A stretch of 64,000 bases of DNA from Terriglobus saanensis SP1PR4 (lineage in GTDB: Bacteria > Acidobacteriota > Terriglobia > Terriglobales > Acidobacteriaceae), in contig NC_014963.1 in assembly GCF_000179915.2 (NCBI RefSeq), positions 310,001 through 374,000 of the forward strand, written 5' to 3'. A program made the position numbers and the translations under genes. Position 1 is the first letter of the stretch. Every line of letters starts with the position of its first letter. The notes under the pieces were generated by a model. The model was not told the DNA's origin, made no database searches, and saw only the letters and a program-made list of their open reading frames with translations. Positions 28,212-36,510 of the stretch are shown here, one piece after another.

Positions 28212-29693
28212 TTATCGAATTGAGGACGCAATCAGGCGTCCCGTGCTGCGCGATCTCTTTATGGGAATCTCACGTCTTGGTGCGGCCATCGGCATATACC
28301 GCCGATAGACGCTGATGTGGAAGCACGCCTGCTGAAACTCTTCCTCCACATCGATCTTGCCCTGCTGTACCAGAGGCAGGAGATACCCGCGCATCCATGC
28401 GATCTCCGTCATGCTCATGCCGTGCTTGGCCAGATCGATCGCTTGTCCCGTCAGATGCGGAGAGGCCGTGTCTCCCGTGGGCGGCGCGGCATTGCCGTTC
28501 ACCCGCATGAGCTGCCGCTGAAAATCGACGGTGCGCACGGCTGAGTTGACCTGAATCGATTCATGAAAACGGGCGAAGTGCGCACGACCCAGGTCCGAGA
28601 GGAAGCGCACCGTCCACGGACGCGCGTAGCGTCGGTTTGCCGGCAGACGCTCATCCACCTGAACGCCGAAACCTACCGGCAGAGCAGCCAGAAGCTTCGC
28701 TTTGCGCATGCTGTTGAGCTGGTCGTCATCTTCAATGCGGTCCAGGCCGTCCTGGGTCGCCATGACATTTTGATGGACCAGAATCTCATGCGACCCCTTC
28801 ATCGGCGCAGGCACAATGAGTCTGCCATTGCGGCGAAGCAGGGCGGGCATCGTCTTCGGCCCATAGCTGACGGAGGCATCGTTGGCGTCAGAGTCCGCCG
28901 CATCCTGATCGTCCGCGTCTTCTTTAGGCAATGCCTTCTTGCCAAATTCTTTCGTTGTGAGGGAAGCAGCCGTCTGCGGGTCGATCACCGCCTTGCGCCC
29001 GCGCGTGTTTGCAACCACCGTTGCCGCGACGGAGGCGGGCTTCTTCGCGGCTGGTGGAGCAGGCAGGTCGAGCTTTTGCGTAGGAGACCTGGCTACGACG
29101 GCGGCTTCGGCCTTCGTTACGGGATCTGCTTTCGTTACAGATTCTGTCTTGGAGACCTCGACGTCATTGGTCACGCCTTCTTCCTCTGGCATCGAGATGC
29201 CAGTCAGGGCGGAACGCGGTTTCGTCGCTGGCTCCGGTTGAGGCTCGGGCGCTTTAGACTGCGCATCCGCAGCCGCATCGAAATCCGCTGCGGTCGCTTT
29301 ACGTGGAGCTTTGCTCTTTGCAGATACGGCGGGCGTTTTCTTTGCAGCGGGCTTGCTTGCCGGGGCCCCGTTTGTCGGCGCATGATGTTGACGGATCCAT
29401 GCGTGGACGGAATCTTCCGTCTTGGGGGACTCCGCTTTTACCGTGGGGTCCATACGCTCGCTCTGCATCCTGTCGGCGTTGGCGGCAGCAATCTCACCCG
29501 CGCGCTGGATCTCTTCGGAGGAGGTCTGACGCCGGACGGGTGCGCGCCTTGCAGGTACAGATTTAGCAGCTACAGCTTTGGTGTGCGCAGATTTAGAAGG
29601 CACGGGCTTGCGCTTCGTTGCGCCCTGGGCAGCGAGTGCGAAAAACACGAGGATTGTAGCGCCAGCGCGGCGCCCACACCATTCAAGAGCCAT
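28212..29693 (-). CDS. Exported DUF5715-like protein with M15 peptidase-like C-terminal domain
   Basis: The 493-residue protein has a signal peptide (LVFFALAAQG), a low-complexity Ala/Lys/Pro linker over about 260 residues, and a folded C-terminal domain. The last part has SAVRTVDFQRQL, SPHLTGQAIDLAKHG and CFHISVYRRY, which carry the H, D and H ligands in the order seen in VanY/DacA-type M15 peptidases. It could cleave a peptidoglycan peptide bond. The placement as DUF5715 is moderate; peptidase activity is inferred only. Confidence 0.7.
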   Translation of the reverse strand: MALEWCGRRAGATILVFFALAAQGATKRKPVPSKSAHTKAVAAKSVPARRAPVRRQTSSEEIQRAGEIAAANADRMQSERMDPTVKAESPKTEDSVHAWIRQHHAPTNGAPASKPAAKKTPAVSAKSKAPRKATAADFDAAADAQSKAPEPQPEPATKPRSALTGISMPEEEGVTNDVEVSKTESVTKADPVTKAEAAVVARSPTQKLDLPAPPAAKKPASVAATVVANTRGRKAVIDPQTAASLTTKEFGKKALPKEDADDQDAADSDANDASVSYGPKTMPALLRRNGRLIVPAPMKGSHEILVHQNVMATQDGLDRIEDDDQLNSMRKAKLLAALPVGFGVQVDERLPANRRYARPWTVRFLSDLGRAHFARFHESIQVNSAVRTVDFQRQLMRVNGNAAPPTGDTASPHLTGQAIDLAKHGMSMTEIAWMRGYLLPLVQQGKIDVEEEFQQACFHISVYRRYMPMAAPRREIPIKRSRSTGRLIASSIR

Positions 29694-29797
29694 GGCAGAC
29701 GGGCCGCGGAGTTCGGCAGAGCAACTTCGACTCTAGTGAGCCGTTGCCGCCCATGTAAGTAACCAGGTCGGTTCCGTATACTCTTTCGACAACACCC

Positions 29798-30226
29798 ATG
29801 ATTTGGCCGGTTCCCTCAAAGCGCTCTTTTTCTCTAACAAAACCTCTCCTTTTCGCGGGACTCTGCTTATTTCTTGGGGGATGCCGCCCGGAGCCTCCCA
29901 AACTGACCTCAGACCCAAAACAGAACTTTTATCTCCAACACGTGGGGCCGGTCCTGAAAGAGAACTGCTACCGCTGCCACGCGGGGATGAATCGCAAAGG
30001 TGGTTTCCGGATGGATTCGCGCAGCACGCTTTTGGCTGGGGGCAAGGACGGCATCGCCGTGGTGCCGGGAGATCCCGAAAAGAGCCGTATATTGCACGTC
30101 GTCCGTCGCGAGAACGCCTGGGGCAAACCCATGCCACCGGACGGGCCTTTGACCGAGGGCGAGATCGCCGCGATCGAACAGTGGATCCGGGAGGGAGCGG
30201 TGATGCCCGAGGCCGAGCGCCGTTAA
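29798..30226 (+). CDS. c-type cytochrome lipoprotein, single heme
   Basis: The 142-residue product has a signal peptide and lipobox (LFLGGC), one heme-binding CYRCH motif, and a distal MPPDGPLTEGEIAAIEQWI segment carrying the probable axial methionine. The GGFRMDSRSTLLAGG stretch resembles the planctomycete-type PSCyt1 cytochrome domain. It is probably a periplasmic electron carrier or redox sensor. It is divergent from the DUF5715-like gene and convergent with the HD gene; no electron-transport partner is nearby. Confidence 0.78.
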   Translation: MIWPVPSKRSFSLTKPLLFAGLCLFLGGCRPEPPKLTSDPKQNFYLQHVGPVLKENCYRCHAGMNRKGGFRMDSRSTLLAGGKDGIAVVPGDPEKSRILHVVRRENAWGKPMPPDGPLTEGEIAAIEQWIREGAVMPEAERR

Positions 30227-30234
30227 AGTTCGCC

Positions 30235-30828
30235 CTAGAGTTCTCCCCTCGCCTCTTCCTGAAGCTCCATCAGGAAGTGCTGCAGCACCGCGATACGAGA
30301 CGCAGCGAGTTCGCGCGTGCGGTCTAGCGTGATCTTCGCTGGAAGTGTATCGAGCGCGTGAGTGAGGGAGGCAACGGCTTCGGCGAAGGTATGGAAGCGC
30401 GTATCGCGGCCCACCTTGCAGACCGTGCGCAAGATGCCAACAGAGCCAAGCTGCTCAAGAATATCCGCGTCGCGCAAAACTGCTGCCTCATGCGATTGCG
30501 GCGTGTTGTGTGGCTGGTGGTTTGCAATGCATTCGACCACGGCGGGGATTTTTTCTACCGGAAAGCCCAGGCGCGTGAGGATCTCAGGCGTCACCCGCAC
30601 CGCATAAGCCGCCGAGTCCCACTTTTCCAGCTCGGCTTTCTCCGCAGGACGGTGGCCGAGGAAGACTCCGAGGTCATGCAACCAGACGGAAGCGAAGAGG
30701 ATATCTGTGTCCGCGTCGGGATCGATGAGCTGGGTCAGAGCGTAGAGACGCGGCTGATGCGAAAACTTCTCAATGGGCAGGGCTTCGATTCGAATGTAAG
30801 AGATGAGCTCTTCGCGCCAGGGTGCCAT
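30235..30828 (-). CDS. HD-domain phosphohydrolase-like protein
   Basis: The 197-residue protein has the features of the HD superfamily: an early histidine (FSHQPRLYALTQLI), the HD pair in WLHDLGVFLGH, downstream NHQPHNTP and RDADILEQLG. HD proteins are metal-dependent phosphohydrolases that act on nucleotides or signalling molecules. The substrate is not predictable; it lacks an HD-GYP signature. It ends nine bases from the convergent cytochrome gene. Confidence 0.82.
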   Translation of the reverse strand: MAPWREELISYIRIEALPIEKFSHQPRLYALTQLIDPDADTDILFASVWLHDLGVFLGHRPAEKAELEKWDSAAYAVRVTPEILTRLGFPVEKIPAVVECIANHQPHNTPQSHEAAVLRDADILEQLGSVGILRTVCKVGRDTRFHTFAEAVASLTHALDTLPAKITLDRTRELAASRIAVLQHFLMELQEEARGEL

Positions 30829-30900
30829 GTAAGGACTTTAGAGGACGAGATCACGGTAGTCGAGGGTGGAAGGTTGTGAATGAACACCCACCACACCTTT

Positions 30901-31011
30901 GTCATTCCGTAGCGAAGCGAAGGGATCTGCTTTTCACTTCCCCGAAAATCCGTTTGTGCGCTCCGCGCGACCCCACCCTTTCGCCAAAGGCCGCGAAAGA
31001 ATGGGGCACAG
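30901..31011. repeat. Dispersed palindromic repeat, copy 4 (A2 + A1)
   Basis: GTCATTCCGTAGCGAAGCG and AAGGGATCTGC (A2), then GTGCGCTCCGCGCGACCCCA and GCGAAAGAATGGGGCACAG (A1). The GTGCCCC end (minus strand) lies three bases from the stop of the RES toxin gene at 31015. Confidence 0.85.
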
Positions 31012-31014
31012 AAG

Positions 31015-31467
31015 TTAGAGGGTAAGATAACGGGGATCGAGCGCGAAGGGCTCAGGCTTGTTGAAGCGGATTTTGTGGAAGTCCGGATGGGCTGGGTTAA
31101 GGACGAAGTTATCTTCAAGCTTGTTCACTGCGATGCTGGGTACGCGGAGGATGGCGGTGCGGGCGGACTTGACCCATAGATCTCCGAATGCGCGAGAAGC
31201 GGGATCGTCCAGCCACTTTGAGGTTTCCACCATTACCGTTGCGGGAACGGTAATGCTTGTAAGGGAGCGCGGAGGTAGCTTGCGTCCGCCAGCGTGGATG
31301 AGTGTTTCAAGAAGAGCAAGGCTGATATGTTCCGCGGCATAAACCACTCGGGTTCCCTGCGAGTGCCAGCGTCCAGGGGCACGCATGGCTCCCGTGGAGT
31401 CCGACGCAGCGAAGGCCGAAGAGTGCATGCGGTAGATGGTGAACTCTGCAGCTTTTGCCGAGGCCAT
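31015..31467 (-). CDS. RES-domain toxin (NAD+ phosphorylase type)
   Basis: RES toxins deplete NAD+. The 150-residue protein has the family signature: IYRMHS, then GRWHSQGTRVVYAAEHISLALLE and the C-terminal NPAHPDFHKIRFNKPEPFALDPRYL. The R, E and S residues that name the family appear in the expected places. The ATG follows directly after the stop codon of the antitoxin gene with no gap. A palindromic repeat copy begins three bases after its stop. Confidence 0.87.
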   Translation of the reverse strand: MASAKAAEFTIYRMHSSAFAASDSTGAMRAPGRWHSQGTRVVYAAEHISLALLETLIHAGGRKLPPRSLTSITVPATVMVETSKWLDDPASRAFGDLWVKSARTAILRVPSIAVNKLEDNFVLNPAHPDFHKIRFNKPEPFALDPRYLTL

Positions 31468-31884
31468 CTAGACCGCGAAGCCGTGCTCAAGGGCGATGAG
31501 GAGATCTTCGACAGCGCGTCCACCGGACTCTGTCTTCAGGAGGGAGTAAGGCGTAGCTCCGCGTAGTTCGGGGTGCGGCGTGTTGAGCCAGTTCACGGCT
31601 GGCTCTTTCTCTCCCCAGACGGCCTCGGCGAGTGTGAGCACGCGCTGCAACCGAAGTGCAGACTGGCTGGCTGAGGGGGAGAGCGTAGCGCCGGAGCGCT
31701 TCCAAGAGGAGTCGGGGATGATCTCCGCGCGAAGACGTCCTGCGGGGATGGGCGAGCCCTGAGCCACTGCAGCGAAGAGGTGCGTGGCTTTCTTCTTGGA
31801 GACGGTGTCTTCCGCTCCGCGATGAATGGCGGGACGGCGGGTCTTTTCCGGAGCAATTTTGTGGACGACTGTGGCCTGGGCCAT
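31468..31884 (-). CDS. Xre/MbcA/ParS-type antitoxin partner of RES toxin
   Basis: The product (138 residues from ATG 31884, or 145 from ATG 31905) ends in a MbcA/ParS/Xre toxin-binding domain (DUF2384): LRLQRVLTLAEAVWG, EPAVNWLNTPHPELRGATPYSLL and RAVEDLLIALEHG. I prefer 31884, which has AAGGA eight bases upstream and lies 20 bases past a TATAAT box (31904-31909, minus strand). The basic N-terminus lacks a clear helix-turn-helix. It precedes its toxin and probably shields its active site. Confidence 0.82.
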   Translation of the reverse strand: MAQATVVHKIAPEKTRRPAIHRGAEDTVSKKKATHLFAAVAQGSPIPAGRLRAEIIPDSSWKRSGATLSPSASQSALRLQRVLTLAEAVWGEKEPAVNWLNTPHPELRGATPYSLLKTESGGRAVEDLLIALEHGFAV

Positions 31885-31946
31885 GACGATTTTCCTTGGG
31901 TTCATTATAACCCTTGCTGCGGGTCCATCTGGCGGTGCGTTTCGGT

Positions 31947-32783
31947 CTACTTTGAGACTTCAAGTTCCGCATTCAGGTGGACGCTCGAGCCGGATAAATT
32001 CATGGATTTGCTCCAGTCTTGGTAGCCCTTCTTCTTCACGGTGATCGTGTGCTGTCCCTGAGCGACAGAAAGGCTGGATGGTGTGTTGCCCATGAAGTTG
32101 CCGTCCACCTCTATGTCGGCTCCGGGGGAAGAGGAGTCGACCACGAGGGTCGCGGATTGAATGCCGTCGACCGATGGTGAGCCCGGTGTCGCAGGAGTGA
32201 AGGAGGCGAGGTTTAACTTCATATCCCCCTGTACGAACGCGGTAATATCGGTGCCTTTTGGGATCGTGATGTCCTTGCCATGCATAAAGAGAAAAAGCGG
32301 AGCTGCCGGGAAGAAAACAATGGAAGTGGCGACCATGGCGCCGGTCATCGCGCCAACGTGTCCTCCACCTTTGGTGTCCTTCACCGCACGGAGCTGGACC
32401 TTCTCCCCATCGGTCAGACGCATGCTGTCAACATTGACGTCGAGTTTTCCGCCGCGTCCCATGCGCTTCTTCGGCTCTGCCGTGGTCACGGTGGCGAGGG
32501 CCTGCGATCCCTTGGGGGCTATGGTGATTCCTTGCACCACAACATCTTCAGTCACTTCAAAGGGAACTTGTTGGCCCACGTGAGCGTCGGCAGAGCTGAC
32601 TGTGTCCACTAGTCGCAGCTTGACGGCTGTGCCGTCCATCAGCGTATTGGGAAGAGGAACTCGCGATGGTTCCGGAGCCACTGAGGCCGCAGCTGGGGCT
32701 GCTGGAACAGCGGTTTGTTGTGCGGAAGCGGGGTTCGCGAAGATAAGCGTGCCGATCAGAGACAAGGCAATACAAGTCTGCAT
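31947..32783 (-). CDS. Exported PEGA-domain protein
   Basis: The 278-residue protein has a signal peptide ending NPASA, a Pro/Ala-rich linker, a beta-rich domain (residues about 45-170), one hydrophobic helix (FFPAAPLFLFM) and a C-terminal PEGA domain: PGADIEVDGNFMGNTPSSLSVAQGQHTITVKKKGYQDW. PEGA domains often occur at the surface and bind peptidoglycan or glycans. The function is unknown. It lies 63 bases upstream of the RES/Xre pair on the same strand. Confidence 0.75.
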   Translation of the reverse strand: MQTCIALSLIGTLIFANPASAQQTAVPAAPAAASVAPEPSRVPLPNTLMDGTAVKLRLVDTVSSADAHVGQQVPFEVTEDVVVQGITIAPKGSQALATVTTAEPKKRMGRGGKLDVNVDSMRLTDGEKVQLRAVKDTKGGGHVGAMTGAMVATSIVFFPAAPLFLFMHGKDITIPKGTDITAFVQGDMKLNLASFTPATPGSPSVDGIQSATLVVDSSSPGADIEVDGNFMGNTPSSLSVAQGQHTITVKKKGYQDWSKSMNLSGSSVHLNAELEVSK

Positions 32784-33048
32784 TTGAGGAATCCTGATTG
32801 TTCGGAGTGATGCAACAGTACGGGAGAGTGCAATTGAGCAGGAAGCAAAGGAAATACTTTCATGCGGAGTAAGAGATTCCGCAATGGGGCCCGATAGTCA
32901 GAGTGATGTCGCTTCGGAGTTTAGCTGGCATTTCTGGGTTGTTGGTCGATCTTATTGGATGCTGGCTATGCCAGGTCCTTCAATCGTTCGATAAAGAATG
33001 CGCCGAGCCCAGATTGGGAATCTATGTGGCACGTACAGTGAAGACGAT

Positions 33049-33489
33049 CTATGGGCGGAAGAGTTCGTGCCAGCTCGCATCCAGGGTGAGCCAGCGAGCT
33101 GTGCGGAACCAGCTGGTCTCCCATTCGGGCAGGTGCAGGAGGCCGTGGCCTCGGTCGCAGGTTTCTTCAATGCCGTTCCATGCAAGGAAGCTGCGCGAGG
33201 GCGGCCCGATACGCGCGGAGCTGAGCAGAGAGCGCATGCACTCGGGGCAGCGCGATTTCTGATCGAGCAGCACCCAGTTGAGCGCGGGGATGTTCATCGC
33301 GAGACCGCAGATCAGGACGAGCCAGTCCGTGCGGACGCCGATGTGGGCGACGAAGGGGCGCGTAAACTCCACCGAAAGGAGGAAGCTCGTGAGGAGGGCG
33401 AGCACCATCTTGCTGACGAGGAAGAGCCAGCGCGTGATGCGCGCTTTGCGTGACTGCTCCTGGCAGCTGAAGGCCTCGTAGTCGCCCAT
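33049..33489 (-). CDS. Small membrane protein with a cysteine/histidine zinc-binding motif
   Basis: The 146-residue protein has two membrane segments (about residues 22-45 and 55-72) and then RCPECMRSLL with CDRGHGLLHLPEWE, a plausible zinc-binding CxxC...CxxGH motif. I do not recognise a named family. The same strand has nothing immediately upstream; the plus strand holds a short frame at 33531. Confidence 0.6.
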   Translation of the reverse strand: MGDYEAFSCQEQSRKARITRWLFLVSKMVLALLTSFLLSVEFTRPFVAHIGVRTDWLVLICGLAMNIPALNWVLLDQKSRCPECMRSLLSSARIGPPSRSFLAWNGIEETCDRGHGLLHLPEWETSWFRTARWLTLDASWHELFRP

Positions 33490-33530
33490 GTGCGAAGCGC
33501 GCGTAACAAAGGCGGCTTATCAACTGGAAG

Positions 33531-33695
33531 ATGTGCGCCGAGGCCTGGCCGCTGACACTGGTCTGGCTGGGAATGGCCGCGGCGGGTATGCGCCTGGGTC
33601 TGCACCACGCGCGGAGATCGCCGGTGTACCCGCCGGATGAGGCGTTTGGGGATGAGACAGACAACTATGTTCAGACGCTGGGGATCGGCGCTTGA
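33531..33695 (+). CDS. Possible small single-pass membrane protein
   Basis: In the 303-base gap between 33490 and 33792 there is a 54-residue frame with an N-terminal hydrophobic helix (WPLTLVWLGMAAAGMRLGL) and a C-terminal YPPDEAFGDETDNYVQTLG tail. Codon usage looks like the neighbours. Its ribosome binding site is weak. It may be a real small protein, or chance. Confidence 0.35.
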   Translation: MCAEAWPLTLVWLGMAAAGMRLGLHHARRSPVYPPDEAFGDETDNYVQTLGIGA

Positions 33696-33792
33696 TTTGA
33701 GGCGTGTCTTTCTGCCGTGACCGCGTTTTGCATCACAACTTGCATCACATAGGGACGCGGTGCACTTCCGCGTCCTTTTGGAGAGATGCTTG

Positions 33793-34545
33793 ATGCGTTG
33801 GTTGTGGGTGTTCTGCCTATGGGGTGCCGAGGTGGCGATGGCTGAGCCGTTGCCGGTGCGGCATGTGCAGGGCTCCATGCAGAAGACCCTTGTGGTGCGG
33901 TCGGAAACAGGGGCGGTGATTGCGCAGGGCGCTCTGCAGCAGGTAGCGCATGGGACGGATATGTCGCTTCACCTGGTCTACACGTTTCGAGACGGATCGG
34001 TCGATGACGAGAGCACGGAGTTCTCGCAGCGCGGAGTCTTTCGTCTGGTGCGGGACCGGCACGTGCAGAAAGGATCGTATTTCTTCCGACCGATCGATGT
34101 TTCGGAAGAGATGGCTACGGGAATCGTGACGATTCGGGACAAGGACGGAAGGGCGGAGACGATCCATTCCCAGCTTCCGGAGGATCTGGCGAACGGGCTG
34201 CTCGGGACGCTTCTTTTGAATGCGAAGGAAGGTGGGCCGGCCTTCCGTGTGAGTTATCTGGCTCCTGTGCGCAAGGGGCGTCTGGTGAAGCTGGCGATGA
34301 CTTCCGATGGGGCTGGGGATTTTCGCATGGCGGGGATGAAGAAGACGGCCCACATCTTTCGCGTCAAGGCAGAGCTGGGCGGGATCACCTCGATGGTCGC
34401 TTCCGCTGCCGGGATGCGGCCAGCGGATACGCGGGTTTGGATCGTCGAAGGCGACTCGCCCGAGTTGGTCAGGATCCAGGGGCAGATGTATGTCGGTGGA
34501 CCCTTGGTGAGTATTGAGTTGGCTGGAACGACTTTTAGTCCCTAA
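33793..34545 (+). CDS. Exported protein of unknown function
   Basis: Start ATG 33793 has GGAGAG seven bases upstream; an in-frame ATG lies 33 bases earlier. The 250-residue protein has a signal peptide (MRWLWVFCLWGAEVAMAEP). The mature part is beta-rich with no motif I recognise (VVRSETGAVIAQGALQQVAHG and GRAETIHSQLPEDLANGLLG). No partner gene is obvious; the histidine kinase gene begins 64 bases later. Confidence 0.65.
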   Translation: MRWLWVFCLWGAEVAMAEPLPVRHVQGSMQKTLVVRSETGAVIAQGALQQVAHGTDMSLHLVYTFRDGSVDDESTEFSQRGVFRLVRDRHVQKGSYFFRPIDVSEEMATGIVTIRDKDGRAETIHSQLPEDLANGLLGTLLLNAKEGGPAFRVSYLAPVRKGRLVKLAMTSDGAGDFRMAGMKKTAHIFRVKAELGGITSMVASAAGMRPADTRVWIVEGDSPELVRIQGQMYVGGPLVSIELAGTTFSP

Positions 34546-34609
34546 GGAAAAGAAGTAGATGTTGGTGCAGTTTGTGGCGCGGTGGGGCAAGACGAGATAG
34601 GTTGAAGAG

Positions 34610-36082
34610 ATGGCAGCGGCGAATGGCATGACCGTATACAAGGACACCATGGCAACGAAGGTAAACCGGGCGCTCGTCCCTGCGGTTCTAATTGGCGCGA
34701 TCCTGTTTGTCGCGGGGAATGCCTGGATGGCCTTGCGATCGGTGCGGGCGTTGCAGATGAGTCAGGGCTGGGTCGACCATACGTGGCAGGTCATCAGCCA
34801 TGTGGAGCGGATCATGAGTTCCGCTAAGGATGCCGAAACGGGAAGCCGTGGGTATCTGCTGACTGGAGATGACAGGTATCTGGAGCCTTATCTCAAGGCT
34901 CAGAGAGAGCTTCCGGTTGAGATAGATAACTTTCAGCGCCTCACCACAGACAATCCCGGTCAAAAGGAGCACGCGCAGGAGATGCGTGCCGTTTTGGAGC
35001 AGAGGCTTTCTCTTCTCGCGCAGGGCAACGATCTAAGGAAAACGGGTGCGGACTTCGTCACCCTGCGCGCGATGGTATTGACCGGAACAGGCAAGGCCGA
35101 GATGGACCATCTGCGGCAGATTGCGGATGAGATGGAGGCAGAGGAGCGCAGTCTGCTCTCTGAGCGGGTGCGCGAGGCCGAAGCAGCCGCAAAACGGGCG
35201 CGCTACACCCTGGCACTTGCCAGTGGACTCGATCTTTTGTTGATCGTCTTCATGTTCCGCTACTTTGCGCGGGAGCGAGATCTCCGCGTATCCGCGGAGC
35301 TGACGGCCGAAAAGCTGGCGATCTCTCGTGTGGAGGTGGAGCGCAAGGCGGCGGAGATCCTGGCCCTGAATGAGCTTTTGGAGGCTCGCGTGAAGGAGAG
35401 AACGGCGGAGCTGGAAGCAACGAACCGCGAGCTGGAGGCGTTCAGCTACTCCGTTTCGCACGATCTGCGCGCGCCTCTGCGAACGATTGACGGCTTCAGT
35501 CTGGCCCTGGAAGAGGACTACGGCGAAGTCGTGGGCGCGGAAGGCAAGGACTATATCAAGCGCGTGCGCACGGGTGTCCAGCGGATGGGGGGCCTGATCG
35601 ACGCTCTGTTGCAGCTGTCGCGGATTACCCGCGCCGACATTGAGCGCGAAGCGGTAGATGTGACGGCGCTGGCGGAGAATGTGGCTTCGCAGGTGGTCGA
35701 TGGAAGTCCCGAACAGCGAATCGAGTTTGTGATCGAACAAGGGCTGCAGGCCGAGGCTGATGCGAAGCTCTTCCGTGTGGCGCTGGAGAATCTTTTTGGC
35801 AATGCCGCGAAGTTCAGCTCCAAAAAGACGGAGTCGAAGATCGAGTTTGGATGGGATTCTGAGCAGAAGGCGTGGTTCGTCCGCGACAACGGTGCGGGCT
35901 TTGATATGCACTATAAAGACAAGCTGTTCGGGGCCTTCAACCGGCTGCACGGCGACAAGGACTTCAAAGGATCCGGAATTGGCCTGGCGACGGTAGCGAG
36001 GGTAGTCAGGCGGCACCATGGCCGAATCTGGGCCGACAGTGTGGTCGAGAGTGGAGCAACCTTCTGGTTTACGCTAGGATAA
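34610..36082 (+). CDS. CHASE3-domain membrane sensor histidine kinase
   Basis: The 490-residue protein has an N-terminal membrane helix, a CHASE3-type extracellular domain (with ETGSRGYLLTGDDRYLEPY, about residues 85-105), a second helix (LDLLLIVFMFRYFARERD), a coiled coil and a kinase core. H-box FSYSVSHDLRAPLRTIDGF carries the phospho-accepting His; N-box LENLFGNAAKFS and G-boxes VRDNGAGFDM and GSGIGLATV follow. The layout is bacteriophytochrome-like in its kinase core. The ATG at 34649, with AAGGA upstream, is another possible start. A receiver gene follows after five bases. Confidence 0.88.
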   Translation: MAAANGMTVYKDTMATKVNRALVPAVLIGAILFVAGNAWMALRSVRALQMSQGWVDHTWQVISHVERIMSSAKDAETGSRGYLLTGDDRYLEPYLKAQRELPVEIDNFQRLTTDNPGQKEHAQEMRAVLEQRLSLLAQGNDLRKTGADFVTLRAMVLTGTGKAEMDHLRQIADEMEAEERSLLSERVREAEAAAKRARYTLALASGLDLLLIVFMFRYFARERDLRVSAELTAEKLAISRVEVERKAAEILALNELLEARVKERTAELEATNRELEAFSYSVSHDLRAPLRTIDGFSLALEEDYGEVVGAEGKDYIKRVRTGVQRMGGLIDALLQLSRITRADIEREAVDVTALAENVASQVVDGSPEQRIEFVIEQGLQAEADAKLFRVALENLFGNAAKFSSKKTESKIEFGWDSEQKAWFVRDNGAGFDMHYKDKLFGAFNRLHGDKDFKGSGIGLATVARVVRRHHGRIWADSVVESGATFWFTLG

Positions 36083-36087
36083 CTGGA

Positions 36088-36510
36088 ATGACGGACACAA
36101 CGAAATTGATCCTTCTTGTAGAAGACGATCCGGACCACGAGGCGTTGACGATCCGCGCCCTGAAGAAATCCAACATGGCCAACGACGTGCGCGTCGCCCG
36201 TGATGGCGAAGAAGCCATCAATCTGCTCATCGGCCCGGATGCGATCAAGCCGCAGGTGATTCTGCTGGATCTGAAGCTGCCCAAGCTCGACGGCCTGGAA
36301 GTTCTGAAGCGGATTCGCGAAAACGATACGACGCGGACGCTTCCCGTAGTGGTTCTAACGTCCTCCGATGAAGAGCGGGATGTAGTGCGCAGCTATCAAC
36401 TGGGCGTGAACAGCTACATTCGCAAACCAGTCAACTTCAACGACTTTGCGGAGGCGACCCGCCAGCTGGGAATGTATTGGCTGGTTCTGAACGAATGTCC
36501 GCCGGCCTAG
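36088..36510 (+). CDS. Rcp1-like single-domain response regulator
   Basis: The 140-residue protein is a lone receiver: LLVEDDPDHEALTIRALKK carries the acidic residues, ILLDLKLPKLDGLEVLKRI the phospho-acceptor Asp, VVVLTSS the conserved Thr and SYIRKPVNFNDF the Lys. It has no output domain, like Rcp1, the partner of phytochrome-like kinases. It begins five bases after the CHASE3 kinase and overlaps the next gene by 16 bases, so the three form one operon and probably one phosphotransfer pathway. Confidence 0.92.
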   Translation: MTDTTKLILLVEDDPDHEALTIRALKKSNMANDVRVARDGEEAINLLIGPDAIKPQVILLDLKLPKLDGLEVLKRIRENDTTRTLPVVVLTSSDEERDVVRSYQLGVNSYIRKPVNFNDFAEATRQLGMYWLVLNECPPA

